Below are positions 8,058 through 15,083 of a DNA stretch of 64,000 nt, one piece after another. The notes below the pieces were generated by a model, which had not been told where the DNA came from, did not search any database, and was given only the letters and a program-made list of their open reading frames with translations. The stretch is from Prauserella cavernicola. Lineage in GTDB: Bacteria; Actinomycetota; Actinomycetes; Mycobacteriales; Pseudonocardiaceae. The stretch's first letter is position 1. Every line of letters begins with the position of its first letter. A program made the translations under genes and the position numbers. The DNA lies in assembly GCF_016595675.1 (NCBI RefSeq), contig NZ_JAENJH010000006.1:186001-250000 (forward strand), in the 5' to 3' direction.

Positions 8058-9899
8058 TCACGACTCCGACAGTGGGAGCGCGACGCGGTCGGCGCACGAC
8101 GGTTCGCCGAACGGGCTCTCTCCGCGTAGCTGGATGTCGTTGAGCCGCTGGTACAGCGAGCTCGTGCGCAGCAGTTCGTGGTGGGTGCCGACGGCGCTGA
8201 CGACGCCGGCGTCCATGACGACGATCCGGTCGGCGTCGACCACCGTCGACATCCGGTGCGCGACGCTGATCACCGCGCACTCGCTCGCGATCGCGCGCAG
8301 CGCGGTGCGCATGGCCAATTCCGAGTCCGAGTCCAAATTGGAGGTCGCTTCGTCGAGCAGCAGCAACGACGGCCGCCGGATGAGCATCCGTGCGATCGCC
8401 AGTCGTTGTCGTTGCCCGCCGGACAGACCGACACCGTGCTCACCGAGTTCGGTGTGCATTCCCCTGGGCAGTGAGTGGACGAGATCGCGCAGACCTGCCA
8501 GGTGCAGGGCACGGTCGACATCGGCGGCCGTGGCGTGCTCGATTCCGTAGCTGAGGTTGTCGCCGATCGTGCCGCGCAGCGTCGTGTCCTCCTGCTGCAC
8601 GTATCCGATGAGGCCCCGCAGGACGTGCACGGGAACGGAGCCGATGTTCTGGCCGTCGATCAGGATTCGGCCGTCTTGCACCGGGTAGAAGCGCATCAGG
8701 AGTTGCAGCAACGTCGTCTTGCCGGAACCGGACGGCCCGACGATCGCCGTCAGCCCTCGTGCGGGCACGGTGAACGAGACACCGCGCAGGGTCGGCTCGT
8801 CGTGGCCGTAGGCGAACCGGACGCGGTCGAACGTCACCCCGGGACGGCCGTAGACCACGGTCTCCTGCATGGCGGGCGGCAGTATGACCGACGGCTCCTG
8901 CGCGATGTCGGCGAGTTCGTTGATCCGTCCGATCGCCGCCCTGCCCTGCTGCAGCTGGCCGATGCTCGTGAACAGCATGACCAGCGGCGTCACGAGGTAG
9001 AAGAGGTACATGATGAACGCCGTGAGCGCGGCCGCGTCGAGCGAGCCGGTGGCCACGCGCCCCATGCCGGTGACGATCACGACCGCGAGCGAGGCCTGCA
9101 GGCCGATCCCCATCGTGGGAGACAGCATCGCGCCCAGCGCGCTGACCTTGATGCCGGATCGTCGCGCGGACAGCGCGAGCTTGCCGATCCGGTGGCCTTC
9201 GAGCCCTTCCGCACGGCACGCCTTGACGGTGTTCAGCGCTCCGATCGCGCGGTGCAGGTCCGCGCCGAGGTCGCCGACGATCGTCCGGCTGCGCACGGCC
9301 TCCTTGCGCAGTTTTCGCGCCAGCAGCAGGGCCACGAGGCTGGCGACGGTCATGCACGCCGCCGTGACGCCGAGCAGCAGCGGGTCGATCAGCAGCATCA
9401 GCACGAGACTGCCGAGCACCATGGCGGAGTCCACGATGATGCTCGCCGTGCTCTGCGCCAGGGCGATCTTGAGCAGGGAGGTGTCGGTCACGACGCGCGC
9501 CTGGACGTCGCCGTGGCGCAGGGCGCTGAACGCGCGGACGTCGGAGTGGAGAACCTTGTGGATCAGGGTGGTGCGCGTGTCGTACACGATGCGCTCGCCG
9601 GTGCGGCCCATGACGTAGGCCTGCACCGTTGTCAGCGCGGCGTCGGCGGCGAACAGTCCGATCACGGCCAGGATCGGCACGAGCAGGGGCGCGTTCGTGC
9701 TGACCGTGGTGATGAGGTTGCCGATCATGGCGGGCTGCGCGAGCCCGGCGGCCGCGGCGAACAGGCCGAGTACCACCGCACCGATGATCTTCGGCAGGTG
9801 TGCGCGGGCGATCGCGCCGACCCAGTTGCCGTCGCGCGGCGGGGTGACCGTCGTCAATAGAGTCCGCCGTCGGCCCTGAGGTTCTGCCCGGTCACCCAC
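8058..9899 (-). CDS. ABC exporter half-transporter (membrane domain fused to ATPase)
   Basis: A 613-residue type I exporter. Residues 30-310 form a six-helix membrane domain. The ATPase follows, with Walker A GPSGSGKTT, a Q-loop, signature LSGGQRQR, Walker B LLLLDEATS and an H-loop His in VAHRMS. No C39 peptidase domain precedes it, so leader removal must be done elsewhere. The frame opens at GTG 9899, overlapping the SDR gene by 46 bases; TTG 9857, which overlaps the SDR stop as TTGA, is an alternative start. It follows the SDR and 36-residue peptide genes in one transcript and is the likely exporter of the cluster's peptide product. It ends 5 bases from the convergent DCC gene. Confidence 0.88.
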   Translation of the reverse strand: MGDRAEPQGRRRTLLTTVTPPRDGNWVGAIARAHLPKIIGAVVLGLFAAAAGLAQPAMIGNLITTVSTNAPLLVPILAVIGLFAADAALTTVQAYVMGRTGERIVYDTRTTLIHKVLHSDVRAFSALRHGDVQARVVTDTSLLKIALAQSTASIIVDSAMVLGSLVLMLLIDPLLLGVTAACMTVASLVALLLARKLRKEAVRSRTIVGDLGADLHRAIGALNTVKACRAEGLEGHRIGKLALSARRSGIKVSALGAMLSPTMGIGLQASLAVVIVTGMGRVATGSLDAAALTAFIMYLFYLVTPLVMLFTSIGQLQQGRAAIGRINELADIAQEPSVILPPAMQETVVYGRPGVTFDRVRFAYGHDEPTLRGVSFTVPARGLTAIVGPSGSGKTTLLQLLMRFYPVQDGRILIDGQNIGSVPVHVLRGLIGYVQQEDTTLRGTIGDNLSYGIEHATAADVDRALHLAGLRDLVHSLPRGMHTELGEHGVGLSGGQRQRLAIARMLIRRPSLLLLDEATSNLDSDSELAMRTALRAIASECAVISVAHRMSTVVDADRIVVMDAGVVSAVGTHHELLRTSSLYQRLNDIQLRGESPFGEPSCADRVALPLSES

Positions 9900-10618
9900 G
9901 CGCCGTCCGGGCCGACGAGAAACGCGACCACCGCGGCGATGTCCGGCGGCCTGCCGAGCCGGCCCAGTGGGGTCACGCGCGCGATGCCGGCCAGCGCGCC
10001 GTCTGCCGCGTTCTGGTGAACCAGGTCGGTCTCGGTGATGCCGGGCGACACGGTGTTGACCGTGATGCCGCGTGCACCGAGTTCGTAACTGGCCGATCTG
10101 GTGAACTGCTCCAGCGTCGCCTTGCTGGCCGCGTAGAGCCCCTCACCCGCACCTGCTTTTGTCGTGGACACCGTGGACACGTTGACAATGCGGCCACCAT
10201 CGCGGAGCCGCCGCGCGGCGTGTTGCATGGCCAGGAACGGCCCACGCGCGTTGACGGCCATCGTGTGGTCGAAGTCGTCGACCGTGACGGCCTCGATCGT
10301 CTGTGGGACGGCGATTCCCGCGTTGTTCACGAGAATTTCCAGCCCTGTGGACGCGGCCGCGAAGCGCCGATCGGCCTCCGCGAACAGGTTCTCGATCGCG
10401 TCGGGGGAGACCTGGTCGGCCTGTACCGCCCACGCGGTTCCACCCGCTGACTCGACGTCGTCCACCACCGCTTGCGCGGCCGCGTCGTTCTTGAGGTAGC
10501 TGAACACCACGGCGGCCCCGTCACCAGCGAGCCTGCGCACGATCGCGGCGCCGATGCCGCGGGATCCTCCGGTGACGATCGCGCCCTTGCCGTCGAGCGG
10601 TCCGCGACCCGAGCTCAC
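9854..10618 (-). CDS. Short-chain dehydrogenase/reductase
   Basis: A 254-residue classical SDR: cofactor motif TGGSRGIGAA near residue 18, NNAGIA, catalytic Ser in NVSTVS, Y-x-x-x-K in LYAASKATLEQF, and the C-terminal GQNLRADGGLY. GTG 10618 is chosen as start because it overlaps the stop of the small peptide gene upstream as GTGA, and GGAG lies 9 bases before it. Longer frames upstream read as noise. It sits between the 36-residue peptide and the ABC exporter, divergent from the precursor peptide genes, so it may reduce or oxidise the peptide product, though a stand-alone metabolic role is possible. Confidence 0.85.
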   Translation of the reverse strand: MSSGRGPLDGKGAIVTGGSRGIGAAIVRRLAGDGAAVVFSYLKNDAAAQAVVDDVESAGGTAWAVQADQVSPDAIENLFAEADRRFAAASTGLEILVNNAGIAVPQTIEAVTVDDFDHTMAVNARGPFLAMQHAARRLRDGGRIVNVSTVSTTKAGAGEGLYAASKATLEQFTRSASYELGARGITVNTVSPGITETDLVHQNAADGALAGIARVTPLGRLGRPPDIAAVVAFLVGPDGAWVTGQNLRADGGLY

Positions 10619-10725
10619 CGGGTGGACTCCGTCGCGGCCTGGTTCCCGCGCTCGTCCCACGGGCGATTGCGGATGGCGGCCAGCAGCGCGGTGGCGACAG
10701 CGGTGAGGACCAGCAGCGTTTTCAT
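10615..10725 (-). CDS. 36-residue single-span membrane peptide
   Basis: A very short gene supported by its context. ATG 10725 has GGAG 7 bases upstream, and the stop TGA overlaps the GTG start of the SDR gene (GTGA). The product begins MKTLLVLTAVATALLAAI, one membrane helix or uncleaved signal anchor, followed by a polar tail of about 18 residues rich in Arg, Asn and Glu. It has no Cys. It is the first gene of the SDR/exporter transcript and faces the precursor genes. Possible roles are immunity, exporter accessory or membrane scaffold; none is shown by the sequence. Confidence 0.6.
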   Translation of the reverse strand: MKTLLVLTAVATALLAAIRNRPWDERGNQAATESTR

Positions 10726-10824
10726 CGCCGGCTCCGTTCCGAGACTCGTAGGACGTGTCCACGCCAGCGAACCTGTCCCGACGCAGGCGGACAACCACGG
10801 TCCTGCCGGTATTGGCCGCCGGCT

Positions 10825-10887
10825 ATATCAATCATTGTGTTGATGCCCGGTCGGCGTGATGTGCCTATGTTCCGGTATTGGACCGTT
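10825..10887 (+). promoter_or_regulatory. Conserved 63-base block upstream of the first precursor gene
   Basis: This block (ATATCA ... TGTTGATGC ... CTATGTTCC ... GGACC) is repeated at the same length at 11866-11928 before the fourth precursor. Unlike the surrounding DNA it is preserved in spacing, so it probably holds the promoter or a LuxR-type binding site. I cannot assign clean -35 and -10 boxes; TTGATG and TATGTT are 20 bases apart. Confidence 0.4.
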
Positions 10888-10909
10888 GTGATCTGCGAAG
10901 GAGGTTTCC

Positions 10910-11167
10910 TTGTCCGCGATCGAAGTGTTCGCCAACAGCAAGGCCGACCACGGCCTCGCGCCGTTGACGTCGAGTCCTACGTACGTGCCGGTGCTCTGCA
11001 CCGAACTGACCTCGGCCACGTGCACGATCCTGGCAGCGACCACGACGAACTACTTCGGCGGCGTGACTCACACCGCCGCTCTCATTGGCGACGTGCCGTC
11101 GGCTGGGATTCCCGCCCATGGTTCGGCGGGGGAGTTGCTCAGAATCCGGAGCGGCTCGATCGGCTGA
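10910..11167 (+). CDS. Putative RiPP precursor peptide 1
   Basis: An 85-residue peptide, start TTG 10910 with a perfect AAGGAGG 5 bases upstream. The N-terminus (SAIEVFANSKADHG) is shared by all four tandem copies. A Pro-rich hinge follows (P23, P27) and then V-L-C with Cys30. The middle is rich in Thr and Ala (LTSATCTILAATTTNYFGG) with a second Cys. The C-terminus (IPAHGSAGELLRIRSGSIG) is again conserved. There is no Sec signal. The pattern of a constant leader, variable Thr-rich core and constant tail beside modifying enzymes marks a precursor. The FAN-S leader motif and Pro hinge recall linaridin leaders. Confidence 0.75.
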   Translation: MSAIEVFANSKADHGLAPLTSSPTYVPVLCTELTSATCTILAATTTNYFGGVTHTAALIGDVPSAGIPAHGSAGELLRIRSGSIG

Positions 11168-11247
11168 TCGTGGGCTACCGGGTGGTGCCCGAACCGGACT
11201 GTTGTTCGCATGATCCCTCATCCGGTCCTCTGAGAAGGAGGATTTCC

Positions 11248-11502
11248 CTGTCCGCGATCGAAGTACTCGCCAACAGCAAAGCCGACCACGGGCCGGCACT
11301 GCTCGAGGCGGGCCCCGCCTCCATGCCGGTGCTCTGTCACACCGCGCTTGCGACCGTTGCCACGACCTACACCGCGTACATCGTCGGCACGATCGACGGC
11401 GGCGCATTTGTGGGCGACGCGGGCTACCTGCCGTCGGCAGCGATCCCGGCGAATGGTTCCGCGACTGAACTGCTCGACGCCCGGACCAGTTCGATCGGCT
11501 GA
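11248..11502 (+). CDS. Putative RiPP precursor peptide 2 (probable CTG start)
   Basis: An 84-residue paralogue of the peptides at 10910, 11580 and 11970, aligned without gaps through Cys30. The shared N-terminus reads SAIEVLANSKADHG, the hinge PASMPVLC, and the middle ALATVATTYTAYIVGTIDGG with one Cys only. The tail is IPANGSATELLDARTSSIG. The position of the TTG start in the sister genes is CTG here (11248), with the same AAGGAGG and spacing. No ATG, GTG or TTG lies nearby in frame. It is either expressed from CTG at a low level or on its way to silence. Confidence 0.65.
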   Translation: MSAIEVLANSKADHGPALLEAGPASMPVLCHTALATVATTYTAYIVGTIDGGAFVGDAGYLPSAAIPANGSATELLDARTSSIG

Positions 11503-11579
11503 TGTTCCGGCATCCGAGCATGAGCCGAATGATTGACCGACCGGATCCCTGGATCCCTGGATCCCTAAGGAGGATTTCC

Positions 11580-11831
11580 TTGTCCGCGATCGAAGTGTTC
11601 GCCAACAGCAAGGCCGACCACGGCCTCTCACCGTTGGCGGCAAGTCCCGCGTCCACACCTGTGCTCTGTACGATAATCAATTTTGGGACCCCACTGGCTG
11701 CTACGTACGTCCTCGGAACGGTCGACACTGGCGCTCCTGCCGGCGACGTCGGTGGCGTGCCGTCGACAGGAATCCCGGCGAATGGTTCGGCGATGGAATT
11801 GCTCAATCTCCGGAGCGGTTCGATCGGCTGA
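11580..11831 (+). CDS. Putative RiPP precursor peptide 3
   Basis: An 83-residue paralogue with TTG start 11580 and AAGGAGG 6 bases upstream. The leader SAIEVFANSKADHG is identical to peptide 1. The hinge is PASTPVLC, the closest of the set to the Pro/Thr-Pro hinge of linaridin leaders. The middle is shorter and less Thr-rich (TIINFGTPLAATYVLG, then TVDTGAPAGDVGG) with a single Cys30. The tail IPANGSAMELLNLRSGSIG is nearly identical to the others. It is preceded by GGATCCCT repeated three times within 11543-11567. Confidence 0.72.
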   Translation: MSAIEVFANSKADHGLSPLAASPASTPVLCTIINFGTPLAATYVLGTVDTGAPAGDVGGVPSTGIPANGSAMELLNLRSGSIG

Positions 11832-11865
11832 TCGTGGGCCATTCGGTGGCGTCGGCCCGTCCGCA

Positions 11866-11928
11866 ATATCAGTCGTCTTGTTGATGCTCGATTCGCGCCA
11901 GTTCTCTATGTTCCAGTACCGGACCATT
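11866..11928 (+). promoter_or_regulatory. Second copy of the 63-base upstream block
   Basis: This matches the block at 10825-10887 in length and at roughly three bases in four (by eye), including TGTTGATGC, CTATGTTCC and GGACC. It lies between precursor genes 3 and 4, suggesting that gene 4 has its own promoter and that the duplication unit included the control region. Confidence 0.4.
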
Positions 11929-11969
11929 ATCCGAATGGTTGCTCGACCGGATCCCCTAAGGAGAAGTCC

Positions 11970-12233
11970 TTGTCCGCGATCGAAGTGTTCGCCAACAGCA
12001 AGCCCGACCACGGGCTCTCACCGCTCGAGGCAGGCCCCGTCTACATGCCGGTGTTCTGCACGACCACGACCACGACCGCAGCCGCGTTGGGCGGACTGGG
12101 CATGGCCTTCGCGGCAGGCGTCCTGAGCGATGCCTGCGAGGACGTCCATGCCGGTGACGTCTCGTCGGCCGGAATGCCGGCCCGTGGTTCGGCGACGGAA
12201 CTGCTCAACTTCCGCACCGGCTCGATCAGCTGA
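11970..12233 (+). CDS. Putative RiPP precursor peptide 4
   Basis: An 87-residue paralogue, TTG start 11970 with AGGAG upstream. The leader is SAIEVFANSKPDHG, the hinge PVYMPVFC with Cys30, and the middle begins with six consecutive Thr and continues AAALGGLGMAFAAG. A second Cys follows in SDACED. The tail is MPARGSATELLNFRTGSIS. The Thr tract is the kind of sequence that becomes dehydrobutyrine in linaridins and lanthipeptides. A strong stem-loop begins 6 bases after the stop and separates it from the HTTM gene. Confidence 0.74.
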   Translation: MSAIEVFANSKPDHGLSPLEAGPVYMPVFCTTTTTTAAALGGLGMAFAAGVLSDACEDVHAGDVSSAGMPARGSATELLNFRTGSIS

Positions 12234-12238
12234 TCGTG

Positions 12239-12279
12239 GCCAATCCGGTGGTGCCGGCACGTCGCACCACCGGGTTGGC
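12239..12279 (+). terminator. Strong stem-loop between precursor 4 and the HTTM gene (attenuator)
   Basis: GCCAATCCGGTGGTGC (12239-12254) pairs with GCACCACCGGGTTGGC (12264-12279): 16 pairs with one T/G wobble and a 9-base loop. There is no T run. Its place after abundant precursor genes and before enzyme genes suggests partial termination that keeps enzyme levels low. Confidence 0.55.
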
Positions 12280-12303
12280 ACGGCTTACACCAGTGGGGTT
12301 GTC

Positions 12304-13185
12304 ATGACCGACAGAGTCAAGGCCCTCGCGTCGGCCCCGGACACCGACGAGGCCGCTGAGGTCGACAAGGTGCTGCGCCGGGTCGAGCAGCTCGCGGCCG
12401 TGGGGGCCGGAGTGTCCTCTCTGGAGGCACTGGCCGCCATCCGCGACGTCGAGCACGGCTCGTTGCTGAGCTGGCAGGTCGCGCGCACACGTTTCCCGTG
12501 GATGGTCGGGCGTGCGGCGCGGGTACTCGATGTCGTGTTCGACAAGGAGGGCCTGCGCGCGCTGCACGGCCTTCGCCTGGTGTCCGCGGGCACCGTTCTC
12601 GCCGGTCGCCGGAACCGCGCGGGAAAGCGTGCTGCGAAGGCCTACCTCGCAGGCTCCAGTCATGCGATGCGGCTGCGCTCGCCCTACGGATCGGACGGCT
12701 CCGAGGTCCTGCTCAGTATCACGCTCACCGCGCTGACACTCGCCGACCTGGCGAAGGACGATGCTCGCGCCAGGAAGGCGTGCCTGTGGTTCATCGCCGC
12801 GCAGTCGTGCCTGTCCTACGGGATCGCGGGTGCCGCCAAGGCCGTCTCGCCCGTGTGGCGGGACGGTTCGGCGATCCGCGACATCTTCCGCACCAAGATC
12901 TTCGGCCAGCGCGAGCTGTTCCGGTTCCTGAACGACAAGCCACGGCTGAACCGCGCGATCGGGTGGGTGACCATCGGAGGAGAGGCGCTGTTCCCGCTGG
13001 TGCTGCTGGCACCGAAACCGATCGCGCGTGGGTTGCTCGCGGTCGGCCTCTCCTTCCACACGGGCAACGCGGTCGCCATGGGACTGAACCGTTTCGTCTG
13101 GGCCTTCGTCAGTACCTACCCGGCCATCGAGTACTGCGCGCGTGGGCTCGGCGGCGACCGACGGAAGGGACAGCCAGAGTCGTGA
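12304..13185 (+). CDS. HTTM-domain membrane protein, module 1 (LinH N-part / SdpB-like)
   Basis: A 293-residue polytopic membrane protein of the HTTM (vitamin K-dependent carboxylase-related) group. The first 100 residues are polar and helical. The membrane part carries the family blocks YGSDGSEVLLSITLTALTL, AAQSCLSYGIAGAAKAVSP-VWRDGSAI, EALFPLVLLAPKPIARGLL and MGLNRFVWAFVSTYPAIEY. It is about 40-50% alike by eye to the second copy at 15084. The end overlaps the hydrolase gene as GTGA. In linaridin pathways a membrane region followed by a hydrolase domain forms LinH, so this gene plus the next look like a split LinH. SdpB is the other known HTTM maturation protein. Confidence 0.8.
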   Translation: MTDRVKALASAPDTDEAAEVDKVLRRVEQLAAVGAGVSSLEALAAIRDVEHGSLLSWQVARTRFPWMVGRAARVLDVVFDKEGLRALHGLRLVSAGTVLAGRRNRAGKRAAKAYLAGSSHAMRLRSPYGSDGSEVLLSITLTALTLADLAKDDARARKACLWFIAAQSCLSYGIAGAAKAVSPVWRDGSAIRDIFRTKIFGQRELFRFLNDKPRLNRAIGWVTIGGEALFPLVLLAPKPIARGLLAVGLSFHTGNAVAMGLNRFVWAFVSTYPAIEYCARGLGGDRRKGQPES

Positions 13186-14054
13186 TCGCCGCGAACGCGA
13201 GGCGTGACGTACCGGGTCTCGTCGACGTCGGTGGCCGTCGATTGCGGGTACTCGTCCAGGGCACTCGCGACGACGCACCTGCCGTCGTGTTCCTCAGCAC
13301 GCTCGGCTGCCCTCTGGAGGCGTGGACACGCGTTCAGCGGACCGTGGCCGAGTGGACGACGGCCATCAGCTATGACCGCAGCGATGTCGGGTGGAACGGG
13401 CGTCGCGCGGCCGTTCCTCGACGGGCCGACGAACTCGAGGCACTGCTCGCCGAGCTGGGTGTGGTCGGTCCGGTCGTCCTCGTGGGGCACGCCTACGGAG
13501 CGCTCGTCGCCGAGGAGCTCGCGCGGAGGAACCCCGATCGCGTGGCCGGCCTGGTGGCCGCCGATGCGTGGCACCCCGACGAGTTGCGACGTTCGGTCCA
13601 CCAGCGCAAGGCGATGGCCCACCTGGAGGCCCAGCTGCAGCGCAGCATGATGGCGGCGCTCCTGCGTCCTGGCGGGCGCGAGGATTTCGTCGCGCTGGAC
13701 GGGTTGCCCGCCGAGCAACGGCCGATGGCGTACCGGTACTTGCGCCGACCCCACAACTGGCGTACTGCGCTCGCGGAGCTGGTGTCGTGGAAGCATTCCC
13801 CGCCCGGATCGGCGGAAAGGTGGCCGCGGTTCCGGGCTCCGGCGCTGGTCCTGGCGTCCCGAGTGCAGGTCGAACACGACCAGGTAAGGATGCGGATGCA
13901 GCAGGAACTCGCGGCGTCCTCGCCGACGTCCGCGGTGCTCGTCGTGCCGGAGGCGGCCAACCTGGAGCTGGTGACCGACGGCCGCTTCAGTCCACACGTC
14001 GGCGACGCGGTACTGCGGCTGCTCGGCAACGCGGTCGTGACAGAGGGTGCGTGA
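13182..14054 (+). CDS. Alpha/beta-hydrolase-fold protein lacking the catalytic serine, module 1
   Basis: A 290-residue alpha/beta-hydrolase-fold protein starting at GTG 13182 (GTGA overlap with the HTTM gene). The fold is clear: VVFLSTLGCPLEAW, AISYDRSDVGWNG, the elbow VLVGHAYGALVAEE and AGLVAADAWHPDE. The elbow reads G-H-A-Y-G, with Ala104 where the nucleophile Ser should be (codon GCC). The place of the catalytic His holds P-E-A-A-N (Asn260) instead of G-A-D-H as in the paralogue at 15935. So it is very likely inactive as a hydrolase and works as a partner or scaffold, or uses another chemistry. It lacks the N-terminal membrane segment of its paralogue. Confidence 0.82.
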   Translation: MIAANARRDVPGLVDVGGRRLRVLVQGTRDDAPAVVFLSTLGCPLEAWTRVQRTVAEWTTAISYDRSDVGWNGRRAAVPRRADELEALLAELGVVGPVVLVGHAYGALVAEELARRNPDRVAGLVAADAWHPDELRRSVHQRKAMAHLEAQLQRSMMAALLRPGGREDFVALDGLPAEQRPMAYRYLRRPHNWRTALAELVSWKHSPPGSAERWPRFRAPALVLASRVQVEHDQVRMRMQQELAASSPTSAVLVVPEAANLELVTDGRFSPHVGDAVLRLLGNAVVTEGA

Positions 14055-14055
14055 C

Positions 14056-14622
14056 ATGGGTGGACGGCAGCAGGCCGTGCGAGTGGCGGTGTACGCGACT
14101 CTCGGTGGCTGGTTGGGGCTCAGTGTGGTCGGACAGAAACTGTTTCGCGCACCGGGGCGGCGCAGTTGGTGGGACAAGCTGTACCTGCTGATTCCCGACT
14201 GGCGGTTCTTCGCGCCGGATCCCGGGATCCACGACTTCCACCTGCTGTACCGGGACGAGCTGGAGGACGGCTCATTGACACCGTGGAAGGAAATCACTTC
14301 GGTCGAGGAGCGGCGATGGTCCCACGCGTTCTGGCATCCGCATCGACGGGTCGAGAAATGTATCTTCGACATCTCGAAGGAACTGACGAAGTTCATCGAG
14401 GAGTGTCACCGCGACCCGGACAGGCCGGTCGAGTCGGTTCAGGTCAGCGTGCCTTATCTGACCTTGCTGGCGCATGTCACAGAGCAGTCGCACGCACCGG
14501 CGACGACGTGCACACAGTTTCTGGTGTCCATCTCCGCCGGTTATGACGAACACGATGAACCACGCGCCATTTTCCTGTCGGCACTGCACCCCGTCGAGCA
14601 GCTCGCAAGCTCAACTGTTTGA
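14056..14622 (+). CDS. Small membrane-anchored protein, LinL/SdpA-like (DUF5819-like), module 1
   Basis: A 188-residue protein with one N-terminal hydrophobic segment (VAVYATLGGWLGLSVVG), then the signature IPDWRFFAPDPG followed by DFHLLYRDEL, and a helical region FWHPHRRVEKCIFDISKEL. The W-x-F-F-A-P-x-P motif is shared with DUF5819 and, as I recall, with SdpA, the partner of SdpB in toxin maturation. In linaridin clusters LinL is the small partner of LinH. ATG 14056 starts one base after the hydrolase stop; GTG 14047 is an alternative. A close homologue lies at 16915. Confidence 0.75.
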   Translation: MGGRQQAVRVAVYATLGGWLGLSVVGQKLFRAPGRRSWWDKLYLLIPDWRFFAPDPGIHDFHLLYRDELEDGSLTPWKEITSVEERRWSHAFWHPHRRVEKCIFDISKELTKFIEECHRDPDRPVESVQVSVPYLTLLAHVTEQSHAPATTCTQFLVSISAGYDEHDEPRAIFLSALHPVEQLASSTV

Positions 14623-14701
14623 TTGATGCGGCCAATCGGTTTTCTCAATACAGTCGAGACGTTTCCCCGTGAGAAATTCCCCAGATAGTCAGGAGAACAC
14701 A

Positions 14702-14983
14702 ATGAACAGGGTCGAGCAGATCGCCCAGGCCACGCAAGCGGGACACGACGGCGAGCTGCTTCCGTTGCAGCGCGCTGAGTTCGAGACCCCGGTGCTGTGC
14801 TGCCCCGCCGTGGTCACCGCGGTGACCGCCACGGTCGCCGCGACATTCGCGGCCTATAACGCGGGCAACATGGTGAGTGACTTCGTCGGCGAGCACAACA
14901 ATCCGGAGGTCGACCCCGCCCTGCTGTGCGGCAAGTCCGGCAAGGAACTGCTGAACATCCGACAGGGCGGCGTCCGCCGCTGA
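14702..14983 (+). CDS. Putative RiPP precursor peptide 5 (divergent)
   Basis: A 93-residue peptide, ATG 14702 with AGGAG 6 bases upstream. It differs from peptides 1-4 but keeps the plan: a polar leader (NRVEQIAQATQAGHDG), then L-L-P-L, then FETPVLCC with Cys33 and Cys34. The middle is hydrophobic and Thr/Ala-rich (VVTAVTATVAATFAAYNAG), and the tail GKSGKELLNIRQGG matches the E-L-L-x-x-R tail of the others. E-T-P-V-L resembles the E-T-P-A-M cleavage region of cypemycin as I remember it. It heads the second enzyme module, so each module probably has its own substrate. Confidence 0.75.
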   Translation: MNRVEQIAQATQAGHDGELLPLQRAEFETPVLCCPAVVTAVTATVAATFAAYNAGNMVSDFVGEHNNPEVDPALLCGKSGKELLNIRQGGVRR

Positions 14984-15003
14984 GCGGAAACCCACACGGT
15001 CCC

Positions 15004-15039
15004 GGCCCACGCGGTGGCGGCAGTTCATCCGTGTGGGCC
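15004..15039 (+). terminator. Stem-loop between precursor 5 and the second HTTM gene
   Basis: GGCCCACGCGG (15004-15014) pairs with CCGTGTGGGCC (15029-15039) with one wobble pair. The right arm can instead pair with CCCACACGG at 14991-14999, so two alternative hairpins exist. The position is equivalent to the stem-loop after precursor 4. Confidence 0.45.
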
Positions 15040-15083
15040 GGTCACCGGGCGAGAACCGGGACGAGAGAAACTGGAGAAGGCCG

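Noticed and set aside
10837-11866. Open frames on both strands across the precursor array (for example 10865-11866 reverse).
   Set aside because: They are out of frame with the repeated peptides and show no conserved pattern of their own; similarity between repeats follows the forward peptides' codons.
10910-12233. The repeated units as a CRISPR array or a simple DNA repeat.
   Set aside because: Units are 300-400 bases apart, each is a start-to-stop frame with its own ribosome site, and conservation follows protein ends, not a short direct repeat.
10910-12233. The peptides as lanthipeptide precursors.
   Set aside because: No LanB, LanC, LanM, LanKC or LanL gene is present in the window and the double-glycine type leader is absent; the HTTM/hydrolase module fits linaridin-like or SDP-like processing better.
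12498-13181. Upstream extension of the hydrolase frame at 13182 through the HTTM gene.
   Set aside because: The extension reads as Arg-rich noise; GTG 13182 overlaps the HTTM stop as GTGA, the standard coupling seen across this cluster.
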